Positions 1 through 8,817 of a DNA stretch of 64,000 nucleotides are shown in pieces. Positions within the stretch are counted from its first letter, which is position 1. Every line of letters starts with the position of its first letter. Origin of the DNA: Phenylobacterium haematophilum (GTDB lineage: Bacteria > Pseudomonadota > Alphaproteobacteria > Caulobacterales > Caulobacteraceae); the NCBI RefSeq assembly GCF_014196295.1, contig NZ_JACIDK010000003.1:62001-126000 (forward strand), written 5' to 3'. Below the pieces are notes generated by a model. The model had not been told where the DNA came from. It worked only from the letters and a program-made list of their open reading frames with translations, and searched no databases. Both the position numbers and the translations under genes were made by a program.

Positions 1-446
1 TCGAACGCCAGCGTCGCGACCGCATGGGCGTCCATCGACAGGCCCATGAACCTGCGCATAGCCTCCACCATCGCCACCACGAGTGCGGACGACGAGCCCA
101 GGCCCGAGCCGGGCGGGCAGTCGGCGTAGGAGACCAGGGTGAGCGGCAGGGCGCGGCCGCCGGCATGATCGGCCATAAACCGGTTGTAGACGCCCTTCAG
201 CAGCCTCAGCGGCTCGTCGGTCGGCAGCGGCGCGATCGCGCTTGCCTGCCAGGTCTGGTCACGGTCGGCGGCGACCAGCCGGACCTGATCGTCGTCGCGG
301 GCCTGGACGGTGACATGGGCGAACAGGTCAATGGCCGCGTTGAGCACCACCCCGCCGTGTTCGTCGCAATAGGGCGAGACGTCCGTGCTGCCGCCGCCGA
401 AGCCGAGACGAAGGGGGGCGCGGGCGCGCACCAGTTCATGACGCAT
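1..446 (-). CDS. GHMP kinase, probable D-glycero-D-manno-heptose 7-phosphate kinase (partial)
   Basis: The reading frame is open from an ATG at 446 to the left edge, so only about 148 N-terminal residues are present. The start MRHELVRARAPLRLGFGGG, followed by STDVSPYCDEHGG, is the sugar-binding N-terminus of HddA-type GHMP kinases. PPGSGLGSSSALVVA near residues 112-126 is the GHMP ATP-binding P-loop (PxxxGLGSSAA). The family phosphorylates heptose 7-phosphate on the way to GDP-heptose, or related sugars, in the cytoplasm. It is transcribed away from the lipoprotein gene at 655. Its sugar substrate cannot be fixed from this half, and fucose or other sugar kinases of the same fold are possible. 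Confidence 0.85.
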   Translation of the reverse strand, partial: MRHELVRARAPLRLGFGGGSTDVSPYCDEHGGVVLNAAIDLFAHVTVQARDDDQVRLVAADRDQTWQASAIAPLPTDEPLRLLKGVYNRFMADHAGGRALPLTLVSYADCPPGSGLGSSSALVVAMVEAMRRFMGLSMDAHAVATLAF

Positions 447-583
447 GGGGGGCGATCTGATCCCGACCTGACTGACTGCGATGAGTGGCGGGGTAGTCGC
501 CACAGGCCAGCTTGGCAACCATCATCGGCGCCACAGATCCGCCGGGCGACTCGCGGCAATATCTTCCTTGCGACTCTGGCGAG

Positions 584-609
584 AGCCCAGACGGCTATCT
601 ATCTGGGCT
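584..609. repeat. 8-bp inverted repeat upstream of the lipoprotein gene
   Basis: AGCCCAGA at 584-591 is matched by TCTGGGCT at 602-609 with a 10-base loop. It lies in the 208-bp divergent gap between the GHMP kinase and the lipoprotein gene. It could be an operator or a leader hairpin, and there is no U-tract. Confidence 0.35.
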
Positions 610-654
610 GTGGGCCGCCCAATCCTCCCCCTCGGGGGCGCTCGGAAGTTTCGT

Positions 655-1350
655 ATGAAATCCATCCTCAACATTGCGAGTGCGGCGGCCATCGCTCTCA
701 CCCTTTCGGCCTGTGACCAGCCCGCGCCGTGGGCGCGCGCCGCCACGGCCCCCGAACCGGCGAAGATCGCGCTGAACCAGCGTTCGCAGGTCGTGGCCTG
801 GAACGACGACGCTCAACGATTCGAGATCAACGGCGCGCCGCTGAAAGCCGGCCGCCTCTGGACCTTCGACGGGTCGACCGAAGGCTTCGTGGCCGGCGGC
901 GGCGAAGTGCTGCCCGCCAGCCCAACCGGCATGGACCTGCGCAACGGCGGAACCGACTCGATGCTGCGCTCGCCCAAGGGGCTGGGCCTGGACGGCAGCC
1001 GCTATTCCCTGGTGCTCGTGCGCCTGACGCGCACGCGGGCCGGAGCCGATTGGGACGGCTCGATCTTCTATTCGACCGCCGCACATGGAGAGGCGGGCGA
1101 GTATCACGCCAAGCCGCGCGACGGCGCCGACCCGGCGGTCAACGAGACCGTGGTGCTGGTCTACGACATGGCCAACCTGAAGAAGGGCGGCGACGACTGG
1201 ACCAATTCGCTGATCGACCAGATTCGCGTCGACACCGACGACCAGGCCGGCGGCGGCTTCGTGGTGCACCAGATCGCGGTCACCGAGAACCCCGGCGTCA
1301 CCGCGCTCGCCCAGGCCCCAATCGGGCCGACCGCCATCGCCCAGCGCTAA
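655..1350 (+). CDS. Putative secreted lipoprotein of unknown function
   Basis: 231 residues. The start MKSILNIASAAAIALTLSAC is a type II signal peptide with lipobox LSAC, so the mature protein should be lipid-anchored from Cys20. ATG 655 is chosen because it gives this signal and has GGAAG six bases upstream; the longer upstream frame has no signal. The mature part (WTFDGSTEGFVAGGGEV, then IDQIRVDTDD) looks like a beta-sandwich, but I recognise no catalytic motif. It is followed, tail to tail, by the glycosyltransferase operon on the other strand, so a role in surface glycan handling is only suggested by position. Confidence 0.7.
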   Translation: MKSILNIASAAAIALTLSACDQPAPWARAATAPEPAKIALNQRSQVVAWNDDAQRFEINGAPLKAGRLWTFDGSTEGFVAGGGEVLPASPTGMDLRNGGTDSMLRSPKGLGLDGSRYSLVLVRLTRTRAGADWDGSIFYSTAAHGEAGEYHAKPRDGADPAVNETVVLVYDMANLKKGGDDWTNSLIDQIRVDTDDQAGGGFVVHQIAVTENPGVTALAQAPIGPTAIAQR

Positions 1351-1356
1351 GGCGTC

Positions 1357-2499
1357 TCAGGCCGCCTGTGCGGCGGCCAGTTCCTCCATCCGCGCCACGT
1401 AGCGCAGGCCGATCGCCCGGGCGCTGAAGTTCGTGCGGATGTGGCGGCGCGCGCGCTCGCCCAGCGCCCGTGCCCAGGCCGGATCGTCAAGCAGGCCGCC
1501 GATCAGCTCGACCGCGTGATCCACCGACGGATCGGCCCAGACCTGGCCTTCGCCGAACAGGTACGCGCCCTCGGCGACGGGGATCAGGTCGCAATCGACC
1601 AGTAGGCTCGTCTCCGGGGTCATGAAGTCGAGATTGCCCGAGTAGTTGGTGGCCACGGCCGCGCGGCCCATGACCATCGCCTCGGCCGGCCCGCGGCCGA
1701 AGCCTTCCGAGCGGTGCAGCGAGACGAAGGCGTCGCAGCAGCGGACGAGGTTCTTGATCTCGTTGTCGCTGAGTTGGCGGGTGATCGCCTGGATCTGGCC
1801 GCCCATGGCCTTGATCCGCCGCTCCAGTTCCTTGCGGGCCGGGGCGCCGTCGTCGCCGCCCTTGTACTTCACTACTGCGTGCAGCGGCGCGTGCGGCCGC
1901 TGGGCGACCAGCTTCTCGAACGCTTCCAGCATCGCGAACGGATTCTTGCGCTCGGCGTAGGACGAGAAGTCGAAGAAGAACAGGCAGACGAAGGCGTTCT
2001 CGGGAATGCCGAAGTGCCGACGGCCGAGGAAGGACGACATCGTCAGCTCGACCGATAGCGGCATGTGCGTGATCGGCCGGGTGGTCGCCGCGGCGACCGC
2101 CTCCTGGATGAACCGCGACGGCGCCCAGACTTCGTCGAACCGGTCGAGGATCTTCGCCCAGGGATCGGGATACTTCGCCAACTCCCAGGCGGGATAGATG
2201 ATGTTGTAGGCGCTCTGGAAGGCGGGACCTGAGCCCAGATGTTCGAGCACCCCCATCGCCTGATCGACCTCGTCGGCGTTGATGCAGAAGAGGTTGGCCT
2301 TGGGGCTCAGCTTCGGAACGATATGGCCGGCGAACTCCCGCTCGAAGTCGGGGTCCTTGCCCCGGTCCATGCCGTAGATGTCGATGACGCCGGGCGTGGC
2401 GCCGGCGGCGCGGAAGGCGCGGAAGGCCGAACGCACGTGCTCGGCCATGCCGATGGCCGAGAACGGATGGCCGACGAGGACGAGGTCTTCAGGCGTCAT
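1357..2499 (-). CDS. Glycosyltransferase family 4 (GT-B)
   Basis: 380 residues. The C-terminal half carries the GT4 donor-site signature EGFGRGPAEAMVMGR with the paired glutamates, followed by ATNYSGNLDFM, typical of retaining GT-B enzymes that use nucleotide-activated sugars. The ATG at 2499 overlaps the TGA of the upstream gene (ATGA at 2496-2499), so the two are probably translationally coupled. An open frame continues upstream of this ATG, but there it only shadows the WbsX domain of the upstream gene. No signal peptide or membrane segment is seen, so it should act at the cytoplasmic face. Sugar specificity is unknown. It is the last gene of the three-gene minus-strand operon 6737-1357. 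Confidence 0.88.
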   Translation of the reverse strand: MTPEDLVLVGHPFSAIGMAEHVRSAFRAFRAAGATPGVIDIYGMDRGKDPDFEREFAGHIVPKLSPKANLFCINADEVDQAMGVLEHLGSGPAFQSAYNIIYPAWELAKYPDPWAKILDRFDEVWAPSRFIQEAVAAATTRPITHMPLSVELTMSSFLGRRHFGIPENAFVCLFFFDFSSYAERKNPFAMLEAFEKLVAQRPHAPLHAVVKYKGGDDGAPARKELERRIKAMGGQIQAITRQLSDNEIKNLVRCCDAFVSLHRSEGFGRGPAEAMVMGRAAVATNYSGNLDFMTPETSLLVDCDLIPVAEGAYLFGEGQVWADPSVDHAVELIGGLLDDPAWARALGERARRHIRTNFSARAIGLRYVARMEELAAAQAA

Positions 2500-5400
2500 G
2501 ACTTGTCCAGCAGATCGGCGTCGGCGGCGTTCTTGACCGCTTCCAGCCAGGCGTGGCCGAAGCGCTGGTCGGGCTCCAGGTGCGCGCCTTCGCCCCATTC
2601 GTTCCAGGCGTTGATGAAGACGATCCGCTCTTCGCCGAAATTCTGGCGACGGGTCTCTTCGAACATCGCTTCGGTCCAGGCCTGAAAAGCGCCCGGCGTT
2701 GCGTGCTGATAGTTCCAGCCGCCGTCCTGCCGGCGGGGCGTGTTGTCCCAGGACGGCATCACCCCGCGGAAGCGCTTGTGGCCCAGCGGCTCGGTCCCGA
2801 GATAGTTGCGGACCATCTGGCGATAGTCGTTCACGCGCCCCTCGAAGCGCGCGTTGTAGAGCGGGCCGGGCGGATGGATCAGCGCGCCGTTGCCGGCCGG
2901 CGGGAACTCCACCGAGGCGTCGAAGCCGATGTCGGCCGGGTCGCTCTTGCCGCCGGCCTTCTCGAAGCTCTCGACGAACGCCAGGTAGATCTCGCCGATC
3001 CCGGCCTGGCGGCAGTGGTTGCGCCAGGCGTCCGCCCAGGCCTTGGCGTCCGGCAGCAGGCCGGGACGATAGATCAGCACCAGCGGCTTGCCGTTCACCC
3101 GGATGTAGTTCGGCCGTTGCAGGAACGGCTCCATCTCGGCGATCGAGGCCTCGGCGTCGCCTGGCTCGTAGGTCTGAGCCAGCAGCACGTCGCGCTCCTG
3201 GCCGTCCCAGGTGCGGGTCCAGTTCTCGTTGGCCCAGCAAAGGCAGAACGGGAAGTCGTCGGCGTTGCTGTCGAGCAGCGGCTCCAGCGGCGTCTCCAGG
3301 ATCCGCCGCCCGCCGGTGAACCAATAGAAGTAGTGGCAGAAGCCGCCGATCCCGTAGCGGCTGGCCAGCTCGGCCTGGCGGCGCATCGCCTCGGGGTTGG
3401 ACAGGTCGTAGAAGCCGAGATCGGCCGGCACATGCGGCTGGTAGTGGCCGCGATAGTTCGGCAGCGCCCGGCTGACATTGGTCCACTCGGTGAAGCCCGG
3501 GCCCCACCAGCGGTCGTTCTCGGCCACGGTGTGGAACTGCGGCAGGTGGAAGGCGATCGTGCGGACGCGGTTGAGGGCTTCCAGCCGCTCGCCCCAGCGC
3601 TCGACGAACTTCTGCTGGTTGCGCGTCGCCAGCCGGTGCTTGTAACCGCTGTCGATCGAGTTGGCGGTGATGCTCAGGTGGTGGACGATCGCCGAGGTCG
3701 GCTCGTAGATCACCCGCAGGCCCCGCTCGCGCAGCCGGAAGCAGAGGTCAGCGTCCTCGCAATAGGCCGGCGCGAAGGTCAGGTCGAAGCCGCCAAGTTC
3801 GGCGAACACCTCGCGCCGGACCATCAGGCAGGCGCCTGAGGCGTAGTCGACCTCGCGCCGCACGTTCCAACGCGGCAGCTCCGGGTCCTCGAACAGGCCG
3901 ATCATCTCGGCCGCGCCGTCGACGCCGATCCGGGCGCCGGCCTCCTGCAGACGGCCGTCGGGGAACAGCATCTTCGGGGCGACCGCGCCGACGTCTGCCT
4001 CTTCGACGAACGGCGCCAGCAGCGCCGGCAACCAGCCCGGCCGCACCTGAACATCGTTGTTGAGGAACACCAGGAACTCGCCGCGCGCTTCGCTGGCGGC
4101 CCGGTTGCAGGTGCGGATGAAGCCGAGGTTCTCGGGGTTCGAGATCAGCTTCAAGCCCCGGACCTTGGCCAGCACCTTGGCGGTGTCGTCGCTGGAGGCG
4201 TCGTCGATGACGATGACCTCGACGTCGTCCAGGTCGCCGCAGCCCTGCAGCGCAGCCAGGCATTCGAGGGTGAAGGTCAGGTTGTTGTAGGCCGGAATGA
4301 CGATCGAGACCTTCGGCGCCGTCGGCGCTGCGAAGGCGAGCTCGGCGGCGGCCTTGTCGACGTCGCGGGCCTCGACCTTGATCAGGTCGAACGGCTTGAC
4401 GCGCACATCGCCGATCGCCCGTTCGCGGATGCGTTTACGGGCGGCCTTCAGGTCGCGATAGGCCTGGTTGTCGTAAGCGCCGGCGTCGCGAGCCCGGCCC
4501 GCGGCGCGCAGCTGTTCGAACAGGCCCGCCTCGCCCTGCGGCCGCGCCACGGTGGCGCCGGGCTCGGGCTTGGGCGTGCGGCTGAGCGCCCAATGCTCCA
4601 GCGAGGAGACCGGCTGCTCGGCCGCCTGCGGATTCTCCAGCAGATAGGCGATCTCGTTGAAGTCGGCGGCCGGCGAAACGCCCTCGAACGCGCCTTCGGT
4701 CAGGTAGTGCACCAGCGGATGGGCGCCGGCCGGCAGGTCGGCCTGCTGGTCGAGATAGTAGGCGGTGTCGAAGTGGATGCTGGGGTCGCGCCGCTCCTCG
4801 AACCCGTAGGCCAGGAAGTGCGCCAGCGCGCTGGAGCCCATCGGCGCGGCGTCGCGATACCGGTCCATGTACCAGCCCGGATCGAACAGCGGATGCGGGC
4901 TGCGGCCCTCGCTGGCGCCGCTGGTGACGTAGTGCAGCAACGGGGCGGCGTCCGCCTCGGCCACGTCCGGGTTCATCGCCAAGTACCAGACGCCGCTGAA
5001 CAGCGGATGCGGCTCGTAGCCCTTGCGCCAGCCCTCGCGCAGATAGTGGACCAGCGGGTTCTCGCCGCTGTCGGCGACCTCCTCCGACTGGCCGACATAG
5101 TAGCGGACGTCGAACAGCGGGTGCGGGTCGTAGCCCTCGGTGACCCCCTTGTGCAGGTAGTGCTGCAGGGTGGTCAGGCCGGTCGCGGCGACCTTCACCG
5201 CATGGCGGCTGCGATAGTCCTTGAGGTCGAACAGCGGGTGCGGCGCGCGCCCTTCCTGGTCGCCGGCGACCAGGTAGTGAGCCAGCGGCGCCCAACGCGA
5301 GCCGCGCAGGTCGTCGTTGTTCTCCAGGTACCAGGCCTGGTCGAACAGGGCCTTCGGGTTGGCCCCGCCGTCCGGGCCGGCGCGGACATACCCGATCAGG

Positions 5401-5693
5401 CCGCGGGCCGGGCCGCCGTCGCGGCCGAGGCCGCCCTTCAGCTTGAAGTCCCAGACGCCCGAGCGCGCGATCAGCGCCGCGCGGCCGGGCCACTTGGCGC
5501 GGGCCAGCATCAGGTCGATGCGTTGCTCGGTCGGCCCCTTGTCGGCCAGGCCGACACGACGGGCGGCGGCTTTGCAGAAGCGGTTCCAGCGATCCTCGGC
5601 GACCACGCGCCGCGCGCGGTGCAGGTCGCGGCGGCGGGCGAGCAGGGCTTCGGCCGCGTTGTCGGGGACGGGTGTTTGGGTGTCGTTGGCCAC
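2496..5693 (-). CDS. Repeat-GT2-WbsX fusion glycosyltransferase
   Basis: 1065 residues in three parts. Residues about 114-370 hold six to seven copies of a ~38-residue repeat of the form LFDxxYYxxxxDVxxxxxxPLxHYLxxGxxEGRxPHP. Residues about 458-700 are a GT2 (GT-A) domain: KVSIVIPAYNN, then VIVIDDASSDDT and FLNNDVQVRPGW with the DxD-like acidic residues. Residues about 708-1050 are a WbsX-like domain starting RTIAFHLPQFHTVAEND and containing WWGPGFTEWTNV and NAWNEWGEG. Carrying two transferase-type domains in one chain suggests addition of two sugars, or one polymerising enzyme. It sits between a sulfotransferase-like gene and a GT4 gene. The N-terminal half closely resembles the stand-alone repeat protein at 9902-11131. 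Confidence 0.88.
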   Translation of the reverse strand: MANDTQTPVPDNAAEALLARRRDLHRARRVVAEDRWNRFCKAAARRVGLADKGPTEQRIDLMLARAKWPGRAALIARSGVWDFKLKGGLGRDGGPARGLIGYVRAGPDGGANPKALFDQAWYLENNDDLRGSRWAPLAHYLVAGDQEGRAPHPLFDLKDYRSRHAVKVAATGLTTLQHYLHKGVTEGYDPHPLFDVRYYVGQSEEVADSGENPLVHYLREGWRKGYEPHPLFSGVWYLAMNPDVAEADAAPLLHYVTSGASEGRSPHPLFDPGWYMDRYRDAAPMGSSALAHFLAYGFEERRDPSIHFDTAYYLDQQADLPAGAHPLVHYLTEGAFEGVSPAADFNEIAYLLENPQAAEQPVSSLEHWALSRTPKPEPGATVARPQGEAGLFEQLRAAGRARDAGAYDNQAYRDLKAARKRIRERAIGDVRVKPFDLIKVEARDVDKAAAELAFAAPTAPKVSIVIPAYNNLTFTLECLAALQGCGDLDDVEVIVIDDASSDDTAKVLAKVRGLKLISNPENLGFIRTCNRAASEARGEFLVFLNNDVQVRPGWLPALLAPFVEEADVGAVAPKMLFPDGRLQEAGARIGVDGAAEMIGLFEDPELPRWNVRREVDYASGACLMVRREVFAELGGFDLTFAPAYCEDADLCFRLRERGLRVIYEPTSAIVHHLSITANSIDSGYKHRLATRNQQKFVERWGERLEALNRVRTIAFHLPQFHTVAENDRWWGPGFTEWTNVSRALPNYRGHYQPHVPADLGFYDLSNPEAMRRQAELASRYGIGGFCHYFYWFTGGRRILETPLEPLLDSNADDFPFCLCWANENWTRTWDGQERDVLLAQTYEPGDAEASIAEMEPFLQRPNYIRVNGKPLVLIYRPGLLPDAKAWADAWRNHCRQAGIGEIYLAFVESFEKAGGKSDPADIGFDASVEFPPAGNGALIHPPGPLYNARFEGRVNDYRQMVRNYLGTEPLGHKRFRGVMPSWDNTPRRQDGGWNYQHATPGAFQAWTEAMFEETRRQNFGEERIVFINAWNEWGEGAHLEPDQRFGHAWLEAVKNAADADLLDKS

Positions 5694-5717
5694 GGTCGAG
5701 CTTCTCGGGCGCGCTGC

Positions 5718-6737
5718 TTAGCGGCCGGCCAGGGCCGTGTCGACCACGGCCTCGATCTTCGCGCGTTCCTGCCGCAACGTCGCCAGTTCCCGCTCGAGCG
5801 TCTTGATCTGCCGGTCCTGCACATCGCCCAGCTGGCGTTGATAGAGCAGTTCGGCGCGGGTCGAATCGAGTGTGCTGGTCACGGGCGTGACCAATACTCC
5901 CATCTGAGACTTCATTTGGGCGATCTGGGCCGCAGCGCGCTCCAGCGGGGCGCGATCGGGCGCTTCCCCCGCCGCCGCGGCGGTGAACCAGTCGAGCACC
6001 TCCTGGGCCATGGCGCCGACCATCGGCACGTCGGCGAGGGCGCCCATGCCGTCGTTGTGACGCAGATCCTTGGTCAGGAACCCGTCGATCTCGCGTGCGG
6101 AATGTTCCGTCAGGCGCGGCAGCGGCGCGCCCAGCGCCTGCTCCATTCGCACCACCTCGGCCCGCCAGTCGGCCAAAAGACCGTCATAGGAGACGAAGGC
6201 CCGCGGCAGGTCGCGGGAGCCGGCCTCGGCGGCCAGCATGTAGAGCGTCCAGACCAGCACCGATTTTTCGACCGGGAAGGCGTCGCGGCGGGCCAGCGAG
6301 CCGGCGACCGCCAGCGGATGGCGCACAGGAATGACCACGCGGGCGGCGACCTCGGCCCGCTCCAGCACCGCGCGCCACATCGGCAGCAGCACCGAGACGC
6401 GGGGATCCTTGAGCAGCGGGTGGATCGCCTCGCCGAACTCGGCCTTGAAGAGGTCGACCGCCCGCGCGGTCCAGTCGGCTTCGGCGTCCGGCGCCAGCGG
6501 CGCGTAGGGCAGGTTGAAGGGATCGTCCCAGGCGCTGCCGGCCGCGCGCAGGCGCTGGTCGTTGAACACCGAGATCTTCCACGGTTCGAAGTAGCCCTTG
6601 GCGTTGTGCTCGTCGCCCGGCATCACGTTGTCGGGCAGTTCGGCCCCGGCCAGGGCCAGCAGCTGGGCGGTCGCCGAGGTGCCGGAGCGGTGCATGCCGA
6701 GGACCAGATAGGCGGTCCGCTGGAAAGTCTGCTGCAT
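5718..6737 (-). CDS. Sulfotransferase-family protein with C-terminal coiled coil
   Basis: 339 residues from the ATG at 6737, which has AAAGGCG just upstream; an in-frame extension to 6788 lacks a better site. The start YLVLGMHRSGTSATAQLL matches the 5'-phosphosulfate-binding loop of PAPS-dependent sulfotransferases, and IPVRHPLAVAGSLARRD matches the 3'-phosphate-binding motif. The last ~60 residues (DVQDRQIKTLERELATLRQERAKIE) form a heptad-like coiled coil, unusual for a minimal sulfotransferase, and may mediate oligomerisation. It heads the minus-strand operon with the two glycosyltransferase genes, so its acceptor is probably the same glycan. A non-sulfating P-loop relative cannot be excluded. 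Confidence 0.8.
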   Translation of the reverse strand: MQQTFQRTAYLVLGMHRSGTSATAQLLALAGAELPDNVMPGDEHNAKGYFEPWKISVFNDQRLRAAGSAWDDPFNLPYAPLAPDAEADWTARAVDLFKAEFGEAIHPLLKDPRVSVLLPMWRAVLERAEVAARVVIPVRHPLAVAGSLARRDAFPVEKSVLVWTLYMLAAEAGSRDLPRAFVSYDGLLADWRAEVVRMEQALGAPLPRLTEHSAREIDGFLTKDLRHNDGMGALADVPMVGAMAQEVLDWFTAAAAGEAPDRAPLERAAAQIAQMKSQMGVLVTPVTSTLDSTRAELLYQRQLGDVQDRQIKTLERELATLRQERAKIEAVVDTALAGR

Positions 6738-6939
6738 GTCGCCTTTGTCTCGCTTGGACGTCCTCGTCGGTCCTGGGCCGATCGCCAAACCGGCGTTCTC
6801 GCCGCGATTTCAACCCGGAACCGCCAGGCTCTGGCGTTCCGCTGTATGGCCGCTCGCGCCGCGCTGCAAGGCCGACGCGGTTGATCGAGGGCCCCAACTG
6901 ATGCAAACCCAGGCTTGGCGTCGCACGGAAAGATCGCAC
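6738..6939. promoter_or_regulatory. Divergent intergenic region between the two glycosyltransferase operons
   Basis: Both glycan operons should start from this 202-bp gap. It contains an imperfect inverted repeat at 6817-6840 (GGAA-C-CGCCAG against CTGGCG-TTCC, one bulged C), which could be an operator. No clear -10/-35 pair was identified by eye. Confidence 0.4.
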
Positions 6940-8817
6940 ATGGCCGCCGCGGCCTCACCAGATCGCGCCCATCGTCTGCTGGTGGTGGCGATGGACTTCG
7001 ACTTTTACCGCCAGGCTCATCCCGACCTGACCTATGCGGACGTGGACCCGGCTGGACACTACGGCTTAGCGGGCTGGCGCGAGAGCCGCGACCCGGCGCC
7101 ATGGTTCTCGACCGACGCCTATCTCGAGCAGAACCCCGACGTGGCCGCTGCTGGGGTCAATCCGTTCGTGCACTATCTCCTCAGCGGGTGGCGCGAGGGC
7201 CGCGAGATCGCGCCGTCGATCAGGGCCGGCGATTATTTCGCCATGCTGGACGGCGCCGGCGGCGGGCGGATCACCGCCGCGGAGCACGAGGCGGCCGCCC
7301 AGTTCTTCGATCCCGCCTACTATCTGGCCATGAACCCGGACGTCGGCGCGGCGGGCGGCGATCCGCTCGACCACTTCCTGCGCCTGGGCTGGCGCGAGGG
7401 CCGAGATCCCAGCTACGATTTCTCTGTCGCCGATTATCTGGAGCTGAACCCGGACGTCGCCGCCAGCGGGCGCCATCCGTTCATTCACTATGTCGTCCAG
7501 GGACGCGACGAGAACCGGGCGACCAAGGCCGACCACGGCTTCCGCCAGCAGGTGCTGGCAACGCTCAAGCCGTTCTCCGAGCGGCTGGCCGATGCTCGCC
7601 GCTGGGCGCGGCCGGTGGACATCTCGGCCGCGGGGCGGCTGGCTGACGCCCTGCGTGGCGCACCCGGGCAGGGCCTCCACATTACCTTCAGCCAGGACGA
7701 CTACAGCCGCTCGGTGGGGGGCTCGCAGCTCTGTGTGCAGCGCGAGTCGGCCGAGTTCGCGCGGCTGGGGCGCAACCATCTGCACATTCATCCCGCCAAC
7801 GGCTGGCCGACGGTTCGATCTGGGGCCACCGAGACCCCGATGGGGGTGCTGCTCAACGGCGAGCGCGTCGGCGCCTTCACGCCGGCGGCCATCGCCGAGG
7901 CCCTGCGCACCGTCATACCGCCGGGGCCGCGCAGCTTCGCGATCCACAACATGCTCGGCCATTCCAGCCGCGACGTTATCGACATCGTGCGCTCGGCCGG
8001 CCTCAACAGGGGCTGGTTCTGGCTGCACGACATGGGCAGCCTCTGCGCCGGCGTTCATCTGCTGCGCAACGACGTCGAGAGCTGCGGCGCGCCGCCCGCG
8101 GACAGCGCGGCCTGCGGCATCTGCGTGTACGGTCCGGCCCGTGCGGCCCATGTGCGCGAACATCAGCGGCTGTTCGAGCGTCTCGACCTGACCATCGCCG
8201 CGCCGTCTCAGGTCGCCCTGGACGCCTGGCGGGCCGGCGGCAGGCTCGAGGCGATGAACGAGCGGGTGCTGCCGCACGCCGAACTGGTTCCGACGTCGGA
8301 GCCCGCCGCCGCGGCGGCCGCCGAGCGGCCTTTCCGCTTCGCCTTTCCCGGCACGCCGTCGGTGCACAAGGGATGGCCGATCTTCCGCCACTTGGCGGCG
8401 CGCTTCGCCGACGATCCGCGCTACGACTTCATCCACCTGGCCAGCAAGCCGGTGGCCGGGTCGCTGGCGCGGCACCACCCCGTGACGGTTACGGCGGCCG
8501 AACCGCTGGCCATGCGCCAGGCGCTGCTCGACCTGGAGGTCGATGCAGCTATGGTCTGGTCATTGTGCCTGGAGACCTTCTCCTTCGCCGCTTATGAGGC
8601 GGCGGCGGCCGGCGCGGCGGTGATCACGGGGCCTGACAGCGGTAACGTCGCCGCCTTCGTCCGCGACACCGGACACGGGCTGGTGCTCGACGACGAGCAT
8701 TCGCTGGAAACGCTGTTCGAAAGCGGCGCGATCCTGGAACTCGGGCGCGGCGCGCGCCGGGGGCAAACCTTCGATCTCGCCTTCAGCAGACTGACCGCCG
8801 AGTTGGTGGAGCCATGA
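6940..8817 (+). CDS. Repeat-containing GT4-like glycosyltransferase
   Basis: 625 residues from ATG 6940, which has GGAAAG eight bases upstream; ATG 6901 and ATG 6991 are alternatives. Residues ~18-200 contain four copies of the repeat seen in the neighbouring proteins, for example DAYLEQNPDVAAAGVNPFVHYL followed by SGWREGR, with one ~27-residue insert between copies two and three. The remainder is GT-B-like: the donor half contains FAFPGTPSVHKGWPIFRHLA and ETFSFAAYEAAAAGAAVITG, the GT4 pattern with acidic residues ahead of a glycine-rich turn. It overlaps the next gene by ATGA, so it is probably co-translated with it. Sugar specificity is unknown. Confidence 0.82.
   Translation: MAAAASPDRAHRLLVVAMDFDFYRQAHPDLTYADVDPAGHYGLAGWRESRDPAPWFSTDAYLEQNPDVAAAGVNPFVHYLLSGWREGREIAPSIRAGDYFAMLDGAGGGRITAAEHEAAAQFFDPAYYLAMNPDVGAAGGDPLDHFLRLGWREGRDPSYDFSVADYLELNPDVAASGRHPFIHYVVQGRDENRATKADHGFRQQVLATLKPFSERLADARRWARPVDISAAGRLADALRGAPGQGLHITFSQDDYSRSVGGSQLCVQRESAEFARLGRNHLHIHPANGWPTVRSGATETPMGVLLNGERVGAFTPAAIAEALRTVIPPGPRSFAIHNMLGHSSRDVIDIVRSAGLNRGWFWLHDMGSLCAGVHLLRNDVESCGAPPADSAACGICVYGPARAAHVREHQRLFERLDLTIAAPSQVALDAWRAGGRLEAMNERVLPHAELVPTSEPAAAAAAERPFRFAFPGTPSVHKGWPIFRHLAARFADDPRYDFIHLASKPVAGSLARHHPVTVTAAEPLAMRQALLDLEVDAAMVWSLCLETFSFAAYEAAAAGAAVITGPDSGNVAAFVRDTGHGLVLDDEHSLETLFESGAILELGRGARRGQTFDLAFSRLTAELVEP

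Noticed and set aside
4593-6884. A 763-residue plus-strand frame
   Set aside because: It is antisense to the GT2-WbsX and sulfotransferase-like genes and shows no domain motif.
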